A stretch of DNA of 64,000 nt from Micromonospora halotolerans (GCF_032108445.1 NZ_CP134876.1:3224001-3288000); one strand, 5' to 3'. Shown: positions 52,662-62,145, counted from the first letter of the stretch. The notes: generated from the letters alone by a model not told the origin. Made by a program: numbers and translations.

Positions 52662-53110
52662 GCCAGGTGCGTCTGGGCCGGTTCCGGTGGTGGCACATCG
52701 ACCAGGTGCTGCCCCTGGAGGCGGACCTGTTCGGCGCCGAGCGGTGGTCCCCGGCGATGTTCTGGAACGAGCTGGCCAACGGCCATCACTACCTGGTCGC
52801 CACCGACGACGATGGCACGGTGCTCGGCTACGCCGGGCTGATGGTGGCACCGCCCGACGAGGCCTGGGTGCAGAACGTCGCGGTCCGCCGGGACGCGCAG
52901 CGCCGGGGGATCGGCCGGCTGCTGGTGGAGGCGCTGCTCGCCGAGGCGGCCCGGCGCGGGGTGCGCAGCACGCTGCTGGAGGTCGCCGCCGACAACGCCC
53001 CCGCGCAGCGGCTCTACGCGATGTACGGCTTCGAGCCGATCGGCGTGCGCCGCGGCTACTACCAGTCGAGCAACACCGACGCGCTGGTCATGCAGCGCAA
53101 CGAGGACTGA
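52658..53110 (+). CDS. rimI: Ribosomal protein S18 alanine N-acetyltransferase-like RimI
   Basis: A 150-residue GNAT acetyltransferase. The acetyl-CoA loop is [53 protein letters not shown] is typical of RimI. The start overlaps the tsaB stop, and it sits inside the tsa cluster as in most actinobacteria. The actual target in this group is not always S18. Confidence 0.93.
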   Translation: MSQVRLGRFRWWHIDQVLPLEADLFGAERWSPAMFWNELANGHHYLVATDDDGTVLGYAGLMVAPPDEAWVQNVAVRRDAQRRGIGRLLVEALLAEAARRGVRSTLLEVAADNAPAQRLYAMYGFEPIGVRRGYYQSSNTDALVMQRNED

Positions 53111-53115
53111 CGCGC

Positions 53116-54162
53116 ATGGCTGACGAACCACTGATCCTCGGCATCGAGACGTCCTGCGACGAGACCGGGGTGGGCATCGTGCGCGGGCACACCCTGCTCG
53201 CGGACGCGCTCGCCTCGAGCGTCGAGGAGCACGCCCGGTTCGGCGGCGTGGTGCCCGAGGTGGCCAGCCGGGCCCACCTGGAGGCCATCGTGCCGACCAT
53301 GGACCGGGCGTTGCGCGAGGCCGGGGTGACGATCGCCGACATCGACGCGATCGCCGTCACCTCCGGGCCGGGCCTGGCCGGCGCGCTGCTCGTCGGGGTC
53401 GCCGCCGCGAAGGGGTACGCGGTGGCCGCCGAGAAGCCGGTGTACGGGGTGAACCACCTGGCCGCGCACGTGGCCGTGGACACCCTGGAGCACGGCCCGC
53501 TGCCCGAGCCGGCCATCGCCCTGCTGGTCTCCGGCGGGCACTCCTCGCTGCTGCGCGTCGACGACCTGGCCCGGGAGGTCACGCCGCTCGGCGCGACGAT
53601 CGACGACGCGGCCGGTGAGGCGTTCGACAAGGTGGCCCGGCTGCTCGGGCTGCCCTTCCCGGGCGGCCCGTTCATCGACCGGGAGGCGCGGGCCGGCGAT
53701 CCGGCGGCGATCGCGTTCCCGCGGGGGCTGACCGCGCCCAAGGATCTGGCCGGGCACCGCTTCGACTTCTCCTTCTCGGGCCTGAAGACGGCGGTGGCCC
53801 GCTGGGTGGAGGCGCGGCAGCGGGCCGGCGAGCCGGTGCCGGTGGCCGACGTGGCCGCGTCCTTCCAGGAGGCGGTGTGCGACGTGCTGGTCGGCAAGGC
53901 GCTGGACGCCTGCCGCACCAGCGGCATCGACACGCTGGTGATCGGCGGCGGGGTGGCGGCCAACTCGCGGCTGCGGGCGATGGCCGAGCACCGGGCCGCG
54001 AAGCACGGCGTCCGGGTGCGTACGCCCCGGCCGAAGCTCTGCACCGACAACGGTGCCATGGTGGCCGCGCTCGGCTCGCACCTGGTCGCCGCGGGCGTCG
54101 CCCCGAGCCGCCTGGACCTGCCCGCCGACTCCGCCATGCCGCTGACCGTGGTCAGCGTCTGA
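53116..54162 (+). CDS. tsaD: tRNA N6-adenosine threonylcarbamoyltransferase TsaD
   Basis: A 348-residue metal-dependent enzyme transferring threonylcarbamoyl to A37 of ANN-decoding tRNAs. [15 protein letters not shown] is at the start, the metal histidines are in SRAHLE and [18 protein letters not shown] and the [11 protein letters not shown] nucleotide loop follow, and CTDNGAMVA is near the end. The ATG at 53116 lies five bases after rimI with GAGG upstream. Confidence 0.97.
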   Translation: MADEPLILGIETSCDETGVGIVRGHTLLADALASSVEEHARFGGVVPEVASRAHLEAIVPTMDRALREAGVTIADIDAIAVTSGPGLAGALLVGVAAAKGYAVAAEKPVYGVNHLAAHVAVDTLEHGPLPEPAIALLVSGGHSSLLRVDDLAREVTPLGATIDDAAGEAFDKVARLLGLPFPGGPFIDREARAGDPAAIAFPRGLTAPKDLAGHRFDFSFSGLKTAVARWVEARQRAGEPVPVADVAASFQEAVCDVLVGKALDACRTSGIDTLVIGGGVAANSRLRAMAEHRAAKHGVRVRTPRPKLCTDNGAMVAALGSHLVAAGVAPSRLDLPADSAMPLTVVSV

Positions 54163-54180
54163 GGCGGGGAAGGGACCGAC

Positions 54181-54435
54181 GTGATCGTCCGGATGTGGGA
54201 GGCCAAGGCCGAGCCGTACGGCTTCGCCGACCTGATCACCTGGGTGTGCGAGACCGCGCTGCCCGAGTTCGAGCACGAGCCGCTGCACCTGTCCAGCGAG
54301 GTGTTCTCCTCCACCGACCACCGGGTGGTGGTGATCTCGAAGTGGCGGAGCAACCCCCGGGAACTGCCCGAGCCGCCCATGCGGCTGGTGGCCCGGCCGC
54401 CGCACAGCTGGGACTTCACGCAGGTCGACCGCTGA
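54181..54435 (+). CDS. Small conserved protein, possible dimeric alpha/beta barrel (ABM-like)
   Basis: An 84-residue protein with strand-helix-strand pattern (MIVRMWEAKAEP, ADLITWVCETALPEFE, HLSSEVFSSTDHRVVVISKW), which resembles one half of an antibiotic-biosynthesis-monooxygenase-like barrel. The GTG at 54181 has GGGAAGGG upstream, 18 bases after tsaD, so it is co-transcribed. No catalytic motif is recognised; the function is unknown. Confidence 0.65.
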   Translation: MIVRMWEAKAEPYGFADLITWVCETALPEFEHEPLHLSSEVFSSTDHRVVVISKWRSNPRELPEPPMRLVARPPHSWDFTQVDR

Positions 54436-54506
54436 CCCCGAGCCGGCCCGACCGGCGGGAAACTGGTTGGCGTCCGGCCCGGCCCGGCACCTAGCGTCGG
54501 GTGGTC

Positions 54507-56213
54507 ATGCGCTTCTCACCGGCCGGCGACCCCGGCACCCCCGACGCCCGGTCCGCCACCCGGTACCTGGTCTGGCTCGCCGGTCGGCGTCCCCTGTACT
54601 TCGGCGCCGCCATCACCCTCGGCGTCATCTGGATGCTCGCCCAGGCGCTCATGCCGGCCGCCGTCGGCCGGGCCGTCGACGCCGGCCTCGCCCACCGCGA
54701 CCCGGACGCCCTGCTCCGCTGGGGCCTGGTCCTGCTCGGGCTGGGTGTCGTCCAGGCGACCGCCGGCATCCTGCGGCACCGCTGCGCCGTGCACAACTGG
54801 CTCGGTGCCGCCTACCGGACCGTGCAGGTCACCGTGGACGCCACCAACCGGCTCGGCGCCGCGCTGCCCCGCCGGGTGGCCGCGGGCGAGGTGGTGAGCA
54901 TCGGCACGGCCGACATCGAGCACATCGGCAGCGCGGTCGACATCACCGCCCGGGGCACCGGCGCGGTGGTCGCCATCGCCACCGTGGCGGTGATCCTGCT
55001 CACCGCCTCCGTGCCGCTCGGCCTCGTGGTGGTGCTCGGCGTGCCGCTGCTCATGGCGCTGGTGGCGCTGCTCATCCGGCCGCTGCACCGGCAGCAGGCG
55101 GCGTACCGGGAGTCGACAGGTGAGCTGACCGCGCGGGCCGGCGACATCGTGTCCGGGCTGCGGGTGCTGCGCGGGGTGGGCGGTGAGCCGGTGCTGGGCG
55201 CCCGCTACCGGGAGCAGTCCCAGGCGCTGCGGGCCGACGGCCTGCGGGTGGCCCGGGTGGAGTCGCTCATCCAGGCCGCGCAGATCCTGCTGCCCGGCGT
55301 CTTCGTGGTGCTGGTGACCTGGCTCGGGGCCCGGTTCGCGTTGCGCGGCGAGATCAGCGCCGGCCAGCTGGTCTCCTTCTACGGCTACACGGCGTTCCTG
55401 GTCAGCCCGCTGCGCAACCTCACCGAGGCGGCCGACAAGCTGACCCGGGGGCACGTCGCGGCCCGCCGGGTGGTGCGGCTGCTCCGCCTCGCACCGGAGT
55501 TCACCGACCCGGCCCGCCCGGTGCCGGTGCCCGAGGGGCCGGGCGAGCTGGTGGACGTGCGCTCCGGGCTGGTGCTGCGGCCCGGCCGGCTCACCGCGCT
55601 GGCCGCCACCGCGCCCGAGGACGCCGCCGAGATCGCCGACCGGCTGGGCCGGTACGCCGACGGGGACGTGACGCTGCACGGCGTACCGCTGCGGGACGTG
55701 GCGCTGGCGACGGTGCGCGAGCGGATCCTGGTGGCCGACAACGACGCCCAGCTGTTCAGCGGCGCCCTCCGCACGGAGCTGGACCCGCACGACCGGGCGG
55801 ATGGATCCGCGATCGAGGCGGCGCTGGTCGCGGCGAGCGCCACGGACATCGTCGAGGCGCTGCCCGGCGGCCTGGACAGCCCGGTCGCCGAGCGTGGCCG
55901 GGAGTTCTCCGGCGGGCAGCGGCAGCGGCTGCGGCTGGCCCGGGCGCTGGTCGCCGACCCGGAGACGCTGGTCCTGGTCGAGCCGACCAGCGCGGTGGAT
56001 GCGCACACCGAGGCGCGGATCGCCGACCGGCTGGCCGCCGCCCGGCGCGGGCGGACGACGCTGGTCTGCACGACCAGCCCGCTGGTGCTCGGCCGCGCCG
56101 AGCACGTGGTGTTCGTGGAGGACGGCAAGGTGGTCGCCGAGGGTCGCCACGACGAGCTGCTCGCCGCCGAGCCCCGGTACCGGGCCGCGGTGAGCCGGGA
56201 GGAGGACCGGTGA
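54507..56213 (+). CDS. ABC exporter half-transporter 1 (no Walker A)
   Basis: A 568-residue TMD-NBD fusion with six helices in about 20-320. In the ATPase part the Walker A position reads RLTALAATAPEDAAEIADRL, with no GxxGxGKS/T. The signature is intact (FSGGQRQRLRLARAL). The Walker B aspartate is replaced (TLVLVEPTSAVD), and the switch His is also lost (VCTTSP). Downstream alignment is normal, so this is not a frameshift. It should bind little ATP itself and lend its signature motif to half 2. The ATG at 54507 or GTG at 54501 starts it; TAGCGT at 54492 suggests a nearly leaderless message. Confidence 0.87.
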   Translation: MRFSPAGDPGTPDARSATRYLVWLAGRRPLYFGAAITLGVIWMLAQALMPAAVGRAVDAGLAHRDPDALLRWGLVLLGLGVVQATAGILRHRCAVHNWLGAAYRTVQVTVDATNRLGAALPRRVAAGEVVSIGTADIEHIGSAVDITARGTGAVVAIATVAVILLTASVPLGLVVVLGVPLLMALVALLIRPLHRQQAAYRESTGELTARAGDIVSGLRVLRGVGGEPVLGARYREQSQALRADGLRVARVESLIQAAQILLPGVFVVLVTWLGARFALRGEISAGQLVSFYGYTAFLVSPLRNLTEAADKLTRGHVAARRVVRLLRLAPEFTDPARPVPVPEGPGELVDVRSGLVLRPGRLTALAATAPEDAAEIADRLGRYADGDVTLHGVPLRDVALATVRERILVADNDAQLFSGALRTELDPHDRADGSAIEAALVAASATDIVEALPGGLDSPVAERGREFSGGQRQRLRLARALVADPETLVLVEPTSAVDAHTEARIADRLAAARRGRTTLVCTTSPLVLGRAEHVVFVEDGKVVAEGRHDELLAAEPRYRAAVSREEDR

Positions 56214-57958
56214 GCAACGCCCTGCCCGTCGCCGACGCGCCGCAGGTCCGCCGGTACGCGCGGGAACTGGTTCGCCGGCACCCGCGCGGCCTGGCCGCCG
56301 CGCTCGGCCTGCACGCGCTCGCCGCGGCCGCCGGCCTGGTCGCGCCCCGGCTCCTCGGCGACCTGGTCGAGGGGATCTCGCGTGGGGTCGGCGCGGTCAC
56401 CGTGGACCGGGTGGCCCTGGCCATCGCCGGGTTCGTGGTCGCGCAGTCGGTGCTGGTCCGCTTCGCCCACCTGGCCTCGGCTCGGCTCGGTGAGCGGGTC
56501 CTCGCCGAGCTGCGCGAGGAGTTCGTCGACCGGGTGCTCGCCCTGCCGCTGTCCACCGTGGAGCGGGCCGGCACCGGCGACCTGCTCACCCGCACCTCCC
56601 GGGACGTCGCCGCGCTGTCCCGGACGGTCCGGTTCGCCGCGCCGGAGACGGTGATCTCGGCGCTCACCGTGCTGCTGATCCTCGGCGCGCTGGTGCTGAC
56701 CGGCCCGCTGCTGGTGCTGCCCTGCCTGCTCGCCGTGCCGCTGCTGGTCGCGGGCACCCGCTGGTACCTGCGCCGGGCGCCGGCCGGCTACCTGCGGGAG
56801 AACGCCGCGTACTCCGACATCACCGACGGGATCAGCGAGACGGTCGAGGGCGCGCGGACCACGGAGGCGCTGCGCCAGCAGGCCCGCCGCCGCGCCCGGT
56901 CCGACGCCGACATCCGCCGGTCGTACGCGGCCGAGTACTACACGCTGAACCTGCGGACGGTCTTCTTCCCGGTCGCCGAGATCGGCTACCTGCTGCCGGT
57001 GGTCGGCACCCTGCTGCTCGGCGGCTGGTTCTACCTGGAGGGCTGGGTCAGCCTCGGCCAGGTCAGCGCGGCCACCCTCTACGCGCAGCAGCTGGTGGAC
57101 CCGGTCGACCGGCTGCTGTCGTGGCTGGACGAGTTCCAGGTCGGCGGCGCCTCGCTGGCCCGGCTGCTCGGCGTGGCCGGCGAGCCGGCGGAAGCCGCCG
57201 CCCCGGGGCCCGACCGGCGGCCGGTCCCCGACGACGGGCGGCTGGCCGCACACGACGTCCGGTACGCGTACCGCGCCGGCCACGACGTGCTGCACGGGGT
57301 GACGCTGGTGCCCCGGCCGGGGGAGAAGCTGGCCATGGTCGGCCCGTCCGGCGCGGGGAAGTCCACGCTGGGCCGGCTGCTGGCCGGGGTGCACGAGCCG
57401 CGCGCCGGCACGGTGACCGTGGACGGCCGGCCGCTGTCCGGGCTGCCCCTGGCCGAGCTGCGCACCCACGTCGCGCTGGTCAGCCAGGAGCACCACGTCT
57501 TCATCGGCACCCTCGCCGACAACGTGTCGATGGTCCGCCCGGACGCCGGCCTCGCCGAGGTGCGCGCGGCGCTCGCCGCGGTCGACGCGCGGGACTGGGC
57601 CGAGGCGCTGCCGGACGGCCTGGACACCCGGGTCGGCGCGGGCGGGCATCCGCTCTCGCCGGCGCAGGCGCAGCAGGTGGCGCTGGCGCGGCTGGTGCTC
57701 GCCGACCCGCACACCCTGGTGCTGGACGAGGCCACCTCGCTGATCGACCCGCGGGCGGCCCGGGCGCTGGAACGGTCGCTGGCCGCCGTACTGCAGGGCC
57801 GGACCGTCATCGCCATCGCGCACCGGCTCTTCTCCGCTCACGACGCGGACCGGGTGGCGGTGGTCGAGGACGGCCGGATCACCGAGCTGGGTTCGCACGA
57901 CGAGCTGGTCGCGGCCGGTGGCTCGTACGCCGCCCTGTGGCGGTCCTGGCACGGCTGA
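56210..57958 (+). CDS. ABC exporter half-transporter 2 (intact Walker A/B, degenerate signature)
   Basis: A 582-residue TMD-NBD fusion. Walker A GPSGAGKST, Q-loop VSQEHHVF, Walker B TLVLDEATSLID and H-loop AIAHRL are intact. The signature LSGGQ is changed to LSPAQAQQ. It is coupled to half 1 by a GTGA overlap, so the heterodimer should have one competent ATP site (half 2 Walker motifs with half 1 signature) and one dead site. Its substrate may be a drug, peptide or lipid; this is unknown. Confidence 0.9.
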   Translation: MSNALPVADAPQVRRYARELVRRHPRGLAAALGLHALAAAAGLVAPRLLGDLVEGISRGVGAVTVDRVALAIAGFVVAQSVLVRFAHLASARLGERVLAELREEFVDRVLALPLSTVERAGTGDLLTRTSRDVAALSRTVRFAAPETVISALTVLLILGALVLTGPLLVLPCLLAVPLLVAGTRWYLRRAPAGYLRENAAYSDITDGISETVEGARTTEALRQQARRRARSDADIRRSYAAEYYTLNLRTVFFPVAEIGYLLPVVGTLLLGGWFYLEGWVSLGQVSAATLYAQQLVDPVDRLLSWLDEFQVGGASLARLLGVAGEPAEAAAPGPDRRPVPDDGRLAAHDVRYAYRAGHDVLHGVTLVPRPGEKLAMVGPSGAGKSTLGRLLAGVHEPRAGTVTVDGRPLSGLPLAELRTHVALVSQEHHVFIGTLADNVSMVRPDAGLAEVRAALAAVDARDWAEALPDGLDTRVGAGGHPLSPAQAQQVALARLVLADPHTLVLDEATSLIDPRAARALERSLAAVLQGRTVIAIAHRLFSAHDADRVAVVEDGRITELGSHDELVAAGGSYAALWRSWHG

Positions 57959-57960
57959 GG

Positions 57961-58015
57961 TGCAAGGAGGGGCCCCCTGTTAACGGATTCCGTTGTACAG
58001 GGGGCCCCTCCTAAC
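57961..58015 (+). repeat. 55-bp palindromic element, copy 2
   Basis: It begins TGCAAGGAGGGGCCCC and ends CCCCTCCTAAC like the copy in nasA, but with a different, still self-complementary centre (CCTGT/ACAGG and ACGG/CCGT). It starts two bases after the exporter stop and lies between convergent genes, where it could act as a bidirectional terminator. Confidence 0.85.
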
Positions 58016-58022
58016 ACCGACC

Positions 58023-58760
58023 TCAGGAGCGGCGGAGCAGCCGCCAGGTCGCGTACCCGCCGGTGGCGAGAGCCAGCAGGAAGACGACCCACACCACGGT
58101 GGTGCTGACCTGGATCCCGCCGCCGCTGCCGACGTTGGCGCCGGCCGCGGCGATCAGCGAGTCGCTCTGCGCCGGGGGCATCGCGGGCGGCGGGAGCTGC
58201 TGCCAGCGGACCAGCCCGGTGCTCTCCAGCATCAGCATGTGGTCGTTGACGAACTTGTTCGCCTCCTCGGCGAGCTTGCGCACGATCGGGTCGCGGGTGC
58301 TGGCCCGGACCGCGCCGATCACCGGGAAGATGTTGCCGTGCGCGACCCGCAGCCGGGTCACGAAGATCTGGTCGAACTGGGTGCCGGTGGCGTTCTGCAT
58401 CTCGGTCAGCCAGCCCTGCTGCTGGGTGGTCGGGGTGGTCGGCAGGGTGGCGCCCAGCTTGTTCGCGGCCTCCACCACGAGCTGGTCGAGGACGCCGTGC
58501 TGGCGCGCGATCTCCGCGCCGATCTCCCGTACCCGCTTCGACTGGCCCTTCTCGGCGGCCATCTGCCCGGCCGGCATCTCCCAGAGCCCGGCCAGCCGTA
58601 CCCCGTTGAGCAGCGTCATGTCGGCGGCGTTGAGCTGCACGACGGGGTTGGGCGCGGCCTGTGCCGCGCCGGGAAGAACGCCGATCCCCGCGGTGAGCGC
58701 GACGAGCAGCAGGATCACCCGGTGCGCCAGCCGGCGGCGTGCGGATTCCAGCGGTGCCAT
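58023..58760 (-). CDS. DUF4142 protein with signal peptide and C-terminal TM
   Basis: A 245-residue exported protein. The signal peptide (ILLLVALTAGIGVLPGAAQAA) ends near residue 36. The DUF4142 ferritin-like helical domain has QLNAADMTLLNGVRLAGLWE and GQSKRVREIGAEIARQHGVL. A Pro-rich linker, then one TM (VVWVVFLLALATGGYATW) and a basic tail RLLRRS anchor it facing outward. The function of DUF4142 is not known; metal binding has been suggested by fold. The ATG at 58760 follows GGAGG at about 10 bases. Confidence 0.85.
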   Translation of the reverse strand: MAPLESARRRLAHRVILLLVALTAGIGVLPGAAQAAPNPVVQLNAADMTLLNGVRLAGLWEMPAGQMAAEKGQSKRVREIGAEIARQHGVLDQLVVEAANKLGATLPTTPTTQQQGWLTEMQNATGTQFDQIFVTRLRVAHGNIFPVIGAVRASTRDPIVRKLAEEANKFVNDHMLMLESTGLVRWQQLPPPAMPPAQSDSLIAAAGANVGSGGGIQVSTTVVWVVFLLALATGGYATWRLLRRS

Positions 58761-58865
58761 CGTGGGGGTGCCTCCTCGGTCCGGACCGGTACGCGGATGT
58801 CGCGGGCGGGCCGCACCCGCCGGCCGCCCGTCCGCACACTGGTACGGATCACGAGCCCGATCAGT

Positions 58866-60059
58866 TCAGCCGACGTCGAGCGGGTCGGCGAGGAGGCGTT
58901 CGAAGGCCAGCTCGGCGGCGCCGATCAGCGCCGCGTCGTCACCGAGCTTCGGGGTGCGCAGCCGCACGTGCTCCAGGCAGGCGGGCAGCCCGTTGGAGTT
59001 GAGCCGGCTGCGGACCTGGGCGGCGGCAGCCAGGTAGAGGTCGCGCATGGTGCCGCCGAAGATGACCATCTCCGGGTTGAAGATGTTGACCAGGTTGGCC
59101 ACGCCGAAGCCGAGCCAGTCGCCGGCCTGGCGCACGGCGGTCTGGGCCCGCGCGTCGCCCCGGTCGGCGGCGTCGAAGACCGCCAGCAGCGCCTCCCGGC
59201 CCCGGGCGTCGGAGCGGCCGGCGGCGCGGAGCAGCCCGTGCTCGCCGATCTCGGTCTCCCAGCAGCCGCGCCGCCCGCAGTCGCAGCGCATCCCGTCGCG
59301 GACCACCACCATGTGGCCGACCTCGCCGCTGTAGCCGCCGTGCCCGGTGAGCCGCCGGCCGCCGGCGATGATGCCGGCGCCGACGCCGACGTCCCCGTAG
59401 AGGTAGATGACGTTGTCGCAGCCGGCGGCGACGCCCCGGGCGTGCTCGGCGAAGGCGGCCACGTCGGCCACGTTGCCCACCGTGATGGGCACGTCGACAC
59501 CCAGCTCGGCGGCGAGCGCCGCGCCGAGCGGCTCGTCCACCCAGCCGGTGGTCGGGCTGAGCCGGACCAGCCCGTCCTCGCGGCGGACCATGCCGCAGAC
59601 CGCCACGCCGGCCCCGACGCAGATCGAGTCGGGCGGCACCGCCCGGTGCATCTCCCGGACCGCGTCGGCCAGCAGCGGCGCGGCGTCCCCGGCGACCAGG
59701 TTCCGCGGCCGGTCCAGCTCCCGGCGGTCGAGCACCTCACCGCCGAGCCCGACCCGCGCGGCCCGCAGCCGGTCCACCTCGACGCTGTACGCGTACGCGT
59801 AGACCCGGGCCGACTCGGGCCGGACGACCAGCGAGGGTCGTCCGGCCCGGCCGGTCTCCTTCGGCGTCCCCTCGCTGACCAGACCGGCGCCGGCCAGGTC
59901 GGCGGTCAGCGCGCCGATGGTGCTGCGGTTGAGGCCGAGCGCGGTGGTCAGTTCCGCGCGGCTGGTGGCGCCCCGGACGTGCACGTACCGGAGCAGTGCG
60001 CCCAGGTTCTGCCGACGGATCTCGTCCTGGCTCGGTCCCGCGCGCATCGCCACCGTCAT
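58866..60059 (-). CDS. ROK-family repressor
   Basis: A 397-residue protein. The N-terminal winged helix (TSRAELTTALGLNRSTIGALTADLAGAGLV) precedes a ROK sugar-kinase-like domain with LYGDVGVGAGIIAGG, GYSGEVGH and the zinc motif CDCGRRGCWE. In this position, last in a sugar ABC operon, it is most likely the sugar-responsive repressor (XylR/NagC type). The start is the ATG at 60059 without a clear ribosome-binding site; an ATG at 60047 (MRAGPS) is possible. Confidence 0.9.
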   Translation of the reverse strand: MTVAMRAGPSQDEIRRQNLGALLRYVHVRGATSRAELTTALGLNRSTIGALTADLAGAGLVSEGTPKETGRAGRPSLVVRPESARVYAYAYSVEVDRLRAARVGLGGEVLDRRELDRPRNLVAGDAAPLLADAVREMHRAVPPDSICVGAGVAVCGMVRREDGLVRLSPTTGWVDEPLGAALAAELGVDVPITVGNVADVAAFAEHARGVAAGCDNVIYLYGDVGVGAGIIAGGRRLTGHGGYSGEVGHMVVVRDGMRCDCGRRGCWETEIGEHGLLRAAGRSDARGREALLAVFDAADRGDARAQTAVRQAGDWLGFGVANLVNIFNPEMVIFGGTMRDLYLAAAAQVRSRLNSNGLPACLEHVRLRTPKLGDDAALIGAAELAFERLLADPLDVG

Positions 60060-60073
60060 GTTCCGTGCCGGGT

Positions 60074-61333
60074 TCAGCGGGTGCCGGTCGCGGCGGCCCG
60101 CCGGCGGGACAGCGCGTCGATGGTGGCGGCGGCGAGCAGGACCACGCCGGTGACCACGTACTTCACGCCCGAGCTGTAACCCATCAGTCCCATACCGTTG
60201 TCGATGACCGCGACCACCGCGCCACCGAGCACGGCGTCGAGGATCCGCCCCTTGCCGCCGAAGAGGCTGGTGCCGCCGATCACCGCCGCGCCGACGGCGT
60301 AGAGCAGTACGTTACTGCCACCGGTGTTGGGGTCCACGGAGTTGGCCCGGCTGGCCGCCACGATGCCGCCGATCGCCGCCATCGTGGAGCAGATGACGAA
60401 GACGGAGATGCGGATCCGGTCGACGTTGATGCCGGCCCGGCGGGCCGCCTCGGCGTTGCCGCCGACCGCGTAGACGTGCCGGCCGTAGCTGGTGCGCTGG
60501 AGCACGAACGTCCAGACGACCAGCAGCACCGCGATGATCGGCACCACGATCGGCACGCCCTTGAGCGAGACGACCAGCACGTTGCGGCTGCGCTCCAGGT
60601 TGAGCACGTAGACCGCCGCGCCGAGGATGACCGCGAGGCCGGCGATCCGGGCGGCCACCACGGCGATCGGGTCGGTGAGCAGGCCGCGGGCGGCCCGGTT
60701 GCGGTGGCGCAGCAGCTGCACGGCCGCGTACCCGGCGACGGCCACCGCGGCCAGCGCCCAGCCGAGCGTGGGGGAGAGGTTGCGGTTGGCGATGGCGAGG
60801 ATGGTGTCGTCCCGCACCGAGATGTTGGAGCCCTCCTTCATGAGCATCAGCACGATGCCCTGGAAGGCGAGGAAGCCGGCGAGGGTGACCACGAAGGACG
60901 GAATGCCGACCTTCGCCACCAGCAGGCCGAGCATGGTGCCGATCACCACGCCGGTGATCACGGCGGCGAGCATCGCCACGTACCACGGGTAGCCGCGCTC
61001 GGTGACCGCGTTGGCCAGGATGGCGGCGCAGACGCCGCTGGCGAAGCCGGCGGAAAGGTCGATCTCGCCGAGCAGCAGGACGAAGATCAGACCCATCGCG
61101 ATCAGCGTGGTCGCGGCGCCCTGGGTGAACAGGTTGGCGAAGTTGCCGGCCGTGAAGAAGGTCGGCCGGGCGATCGAGAAGCCGATCACCAGCGCGAAGA
61201 GCATGAACACGGCCGGCAGCGCGCCGATGTCGCCGCCGCGTACCCGGCGCCAGTAGTTGTTGACATGGGTGCCGAGGGTGGGCGCCGGTGTGACCGCGGC
61301 GGGGCCCTCCCTCTTGACGGCGGTGGTGGTCAT
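60074..61333 (-). CDS. Sugar ABC permease (XylH-like)
   Basis: A 419-residue permease of the CUT2 sugar family with about 10 helices. LGEIDLSAGFASGVCAAI and GGIVAASRANSVDPNTGGSN are hallmarks of the RbsC/XylH family, and AVGAAVIGGTSLFGGKG is the C-terminal signature. The larger size than RbsC fits XylH. The ATG overlaps the ATPase stop (ATGA). Confidence 0.93.
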   Translation of the reverse strand: MTTTAVKREGPAAVTPAPTLGTHVNNYWRRVRGGDIGALPAVFMLFALVIGFSIARPTFFTAGNFANLFTQGAATTLIAMGLIFVLLLGEIDLSAGFASGVCAAILANAVTERGYPWYVAMLAAVITGVVIGTMLGLLVAKVGIPSFVVTLAGFLAFQGIVLMLMKEGSNISVRDDTILAIANRNLSPTLGWALAAVAVAGYAAVQLLRHRNRAARGLLTDPIAVVAARIAGLAVILGAAVYVLNLERSRNVLVVSLKGVPIVVPIIAVLLVVWTFVLQRTSYGRHVYAVGGNAEAARRAGINVDRIRISVFVICSTMAAIGGIVAASRANSVDPNTGGSNVLLYAVGAAVIGGTSLFGGKGRILDAVLGGAVVAVIDNGMGLMGYSSGVKYVVTGVVLLAAATIDALSRRRAAATGTR

Positions 61334-62145
61334 CGGACGGCTCCTGGAGTCGTGTCGGCGGGCGCGGCGCCGGTGCCGTTGGTGCCCGAATCGGCGAGGC
61401 CGAGGTTGCCGGAGCGACCGGCGGTGATCAGCTCGACCACCTGCGCGTGCGTGATGTCGCTGGTCTTCACCTGGGCGACCATCTGGCCGAGGTAGAGCGC
61501 GGCGATGCGGTCGGAGACCGCGAAGACGTCGTTCATGTTGTGCGAGATGAGCACCACGGCCAGGCCGTTGTCGGCGAGCCGGCGGACCAGCTCCAGCACC
61601 TGCGCGGTCTGCGCGACGCCGAGGGCGGCGGTGGGCTCGTCCAGGATGACGAGCTTGCTGTTCCAGAGCACGGCCTTGGCGATGGCCACGGTCTGCCGCT
61701 GCCCGCCGGAGAGGCTGGACACGTGCTGGCGCAGCGACTTGACGGTCCGCACGCTCAGCCCGGCCAGGGTCTCGGCGGCCATCTGCTCCATGGTCGGCTC
61801 GTCGAGCACGATGCCGCTGCGCTTCTCCCGGCCGAGGAACATGTTCTGCACGATGTCGAGGTTGTCGCAGAGCGCGAGGTCCTGGTAGACGACCTCGATG
61901 CCCAGCGCGGCGGCGTCGCGGGGGCTGTTGATGCTCACCGGCCGGCCGTCGAAGCGGAACTCCCCGCCGTCGGTGGGGTGGATGCCGCTGATGCACTTGA
62001 CCAGGGTCGACTTGCCGGCGCCGTTGTCGCCGACAAGCGCGGTCACCTCGCCGGGGTACGCGGTGAAGGCCACATCGCGCAGCACCTGGACGGGACCGAA
62101 GCTCTTGTCGATCCCGCGTAGCTCCAGCAGGGGGGTTGCGGACAC
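61330..62145 (-). CDS. Sugar ABC ATPase, single-domain (XylG/RbsA-like)
   Basis: A 271-residue ATPase with Walker A GDNGAGKST, Q-loop VYQDLALCDNLD, signature SLSGGQRQTVAIAKA and Walker B LVILDEPTAALG. The sequence is of the CUT2 type, but XylG, RbsA and MglA have two such domains in about 500 residues, whereas this gene has one. Single-domain forms occur in actinobacteria, so a homodimer is likely. The C-terminal Gly/Ala-rich tail is unconserved. GTG start at 62145 with GGAG upstream. Confidence 0.92.
   Translation of the reverse strand: MSATPLLELRGIDKSFGPVQVLRDVAFTAYPGEVTALVGDNGAGKSTLVKCISGIHPTDGGEFRFDGRPVSINSPRDAAALGIEVVYQDLALCDNLDIVQNMFLGREKRSGIVLDEPTMEQMAAETLAGLSVRTVKSLRQHVSSLSGGQRQTVAIAKAVLWNSKLVILDEPTAALGVAQTAQVLELVRRLADNGLAVVLISHNMNDVFAVSDRIAALYLGQMVAQVKTSDITHAQVVELITAGRSGNLGLADSGTNGTGAAPADTTPGAVR

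Noticed and set aside
55560..55650. Frameshift or sequencing error removing Walker A in half-transporter 1
   Set aside because: Flanking NBD segments stay in the same frame with normal spacing to the FSGGQ motif, and other active-site residues are lost too, so degeneration is more likely.
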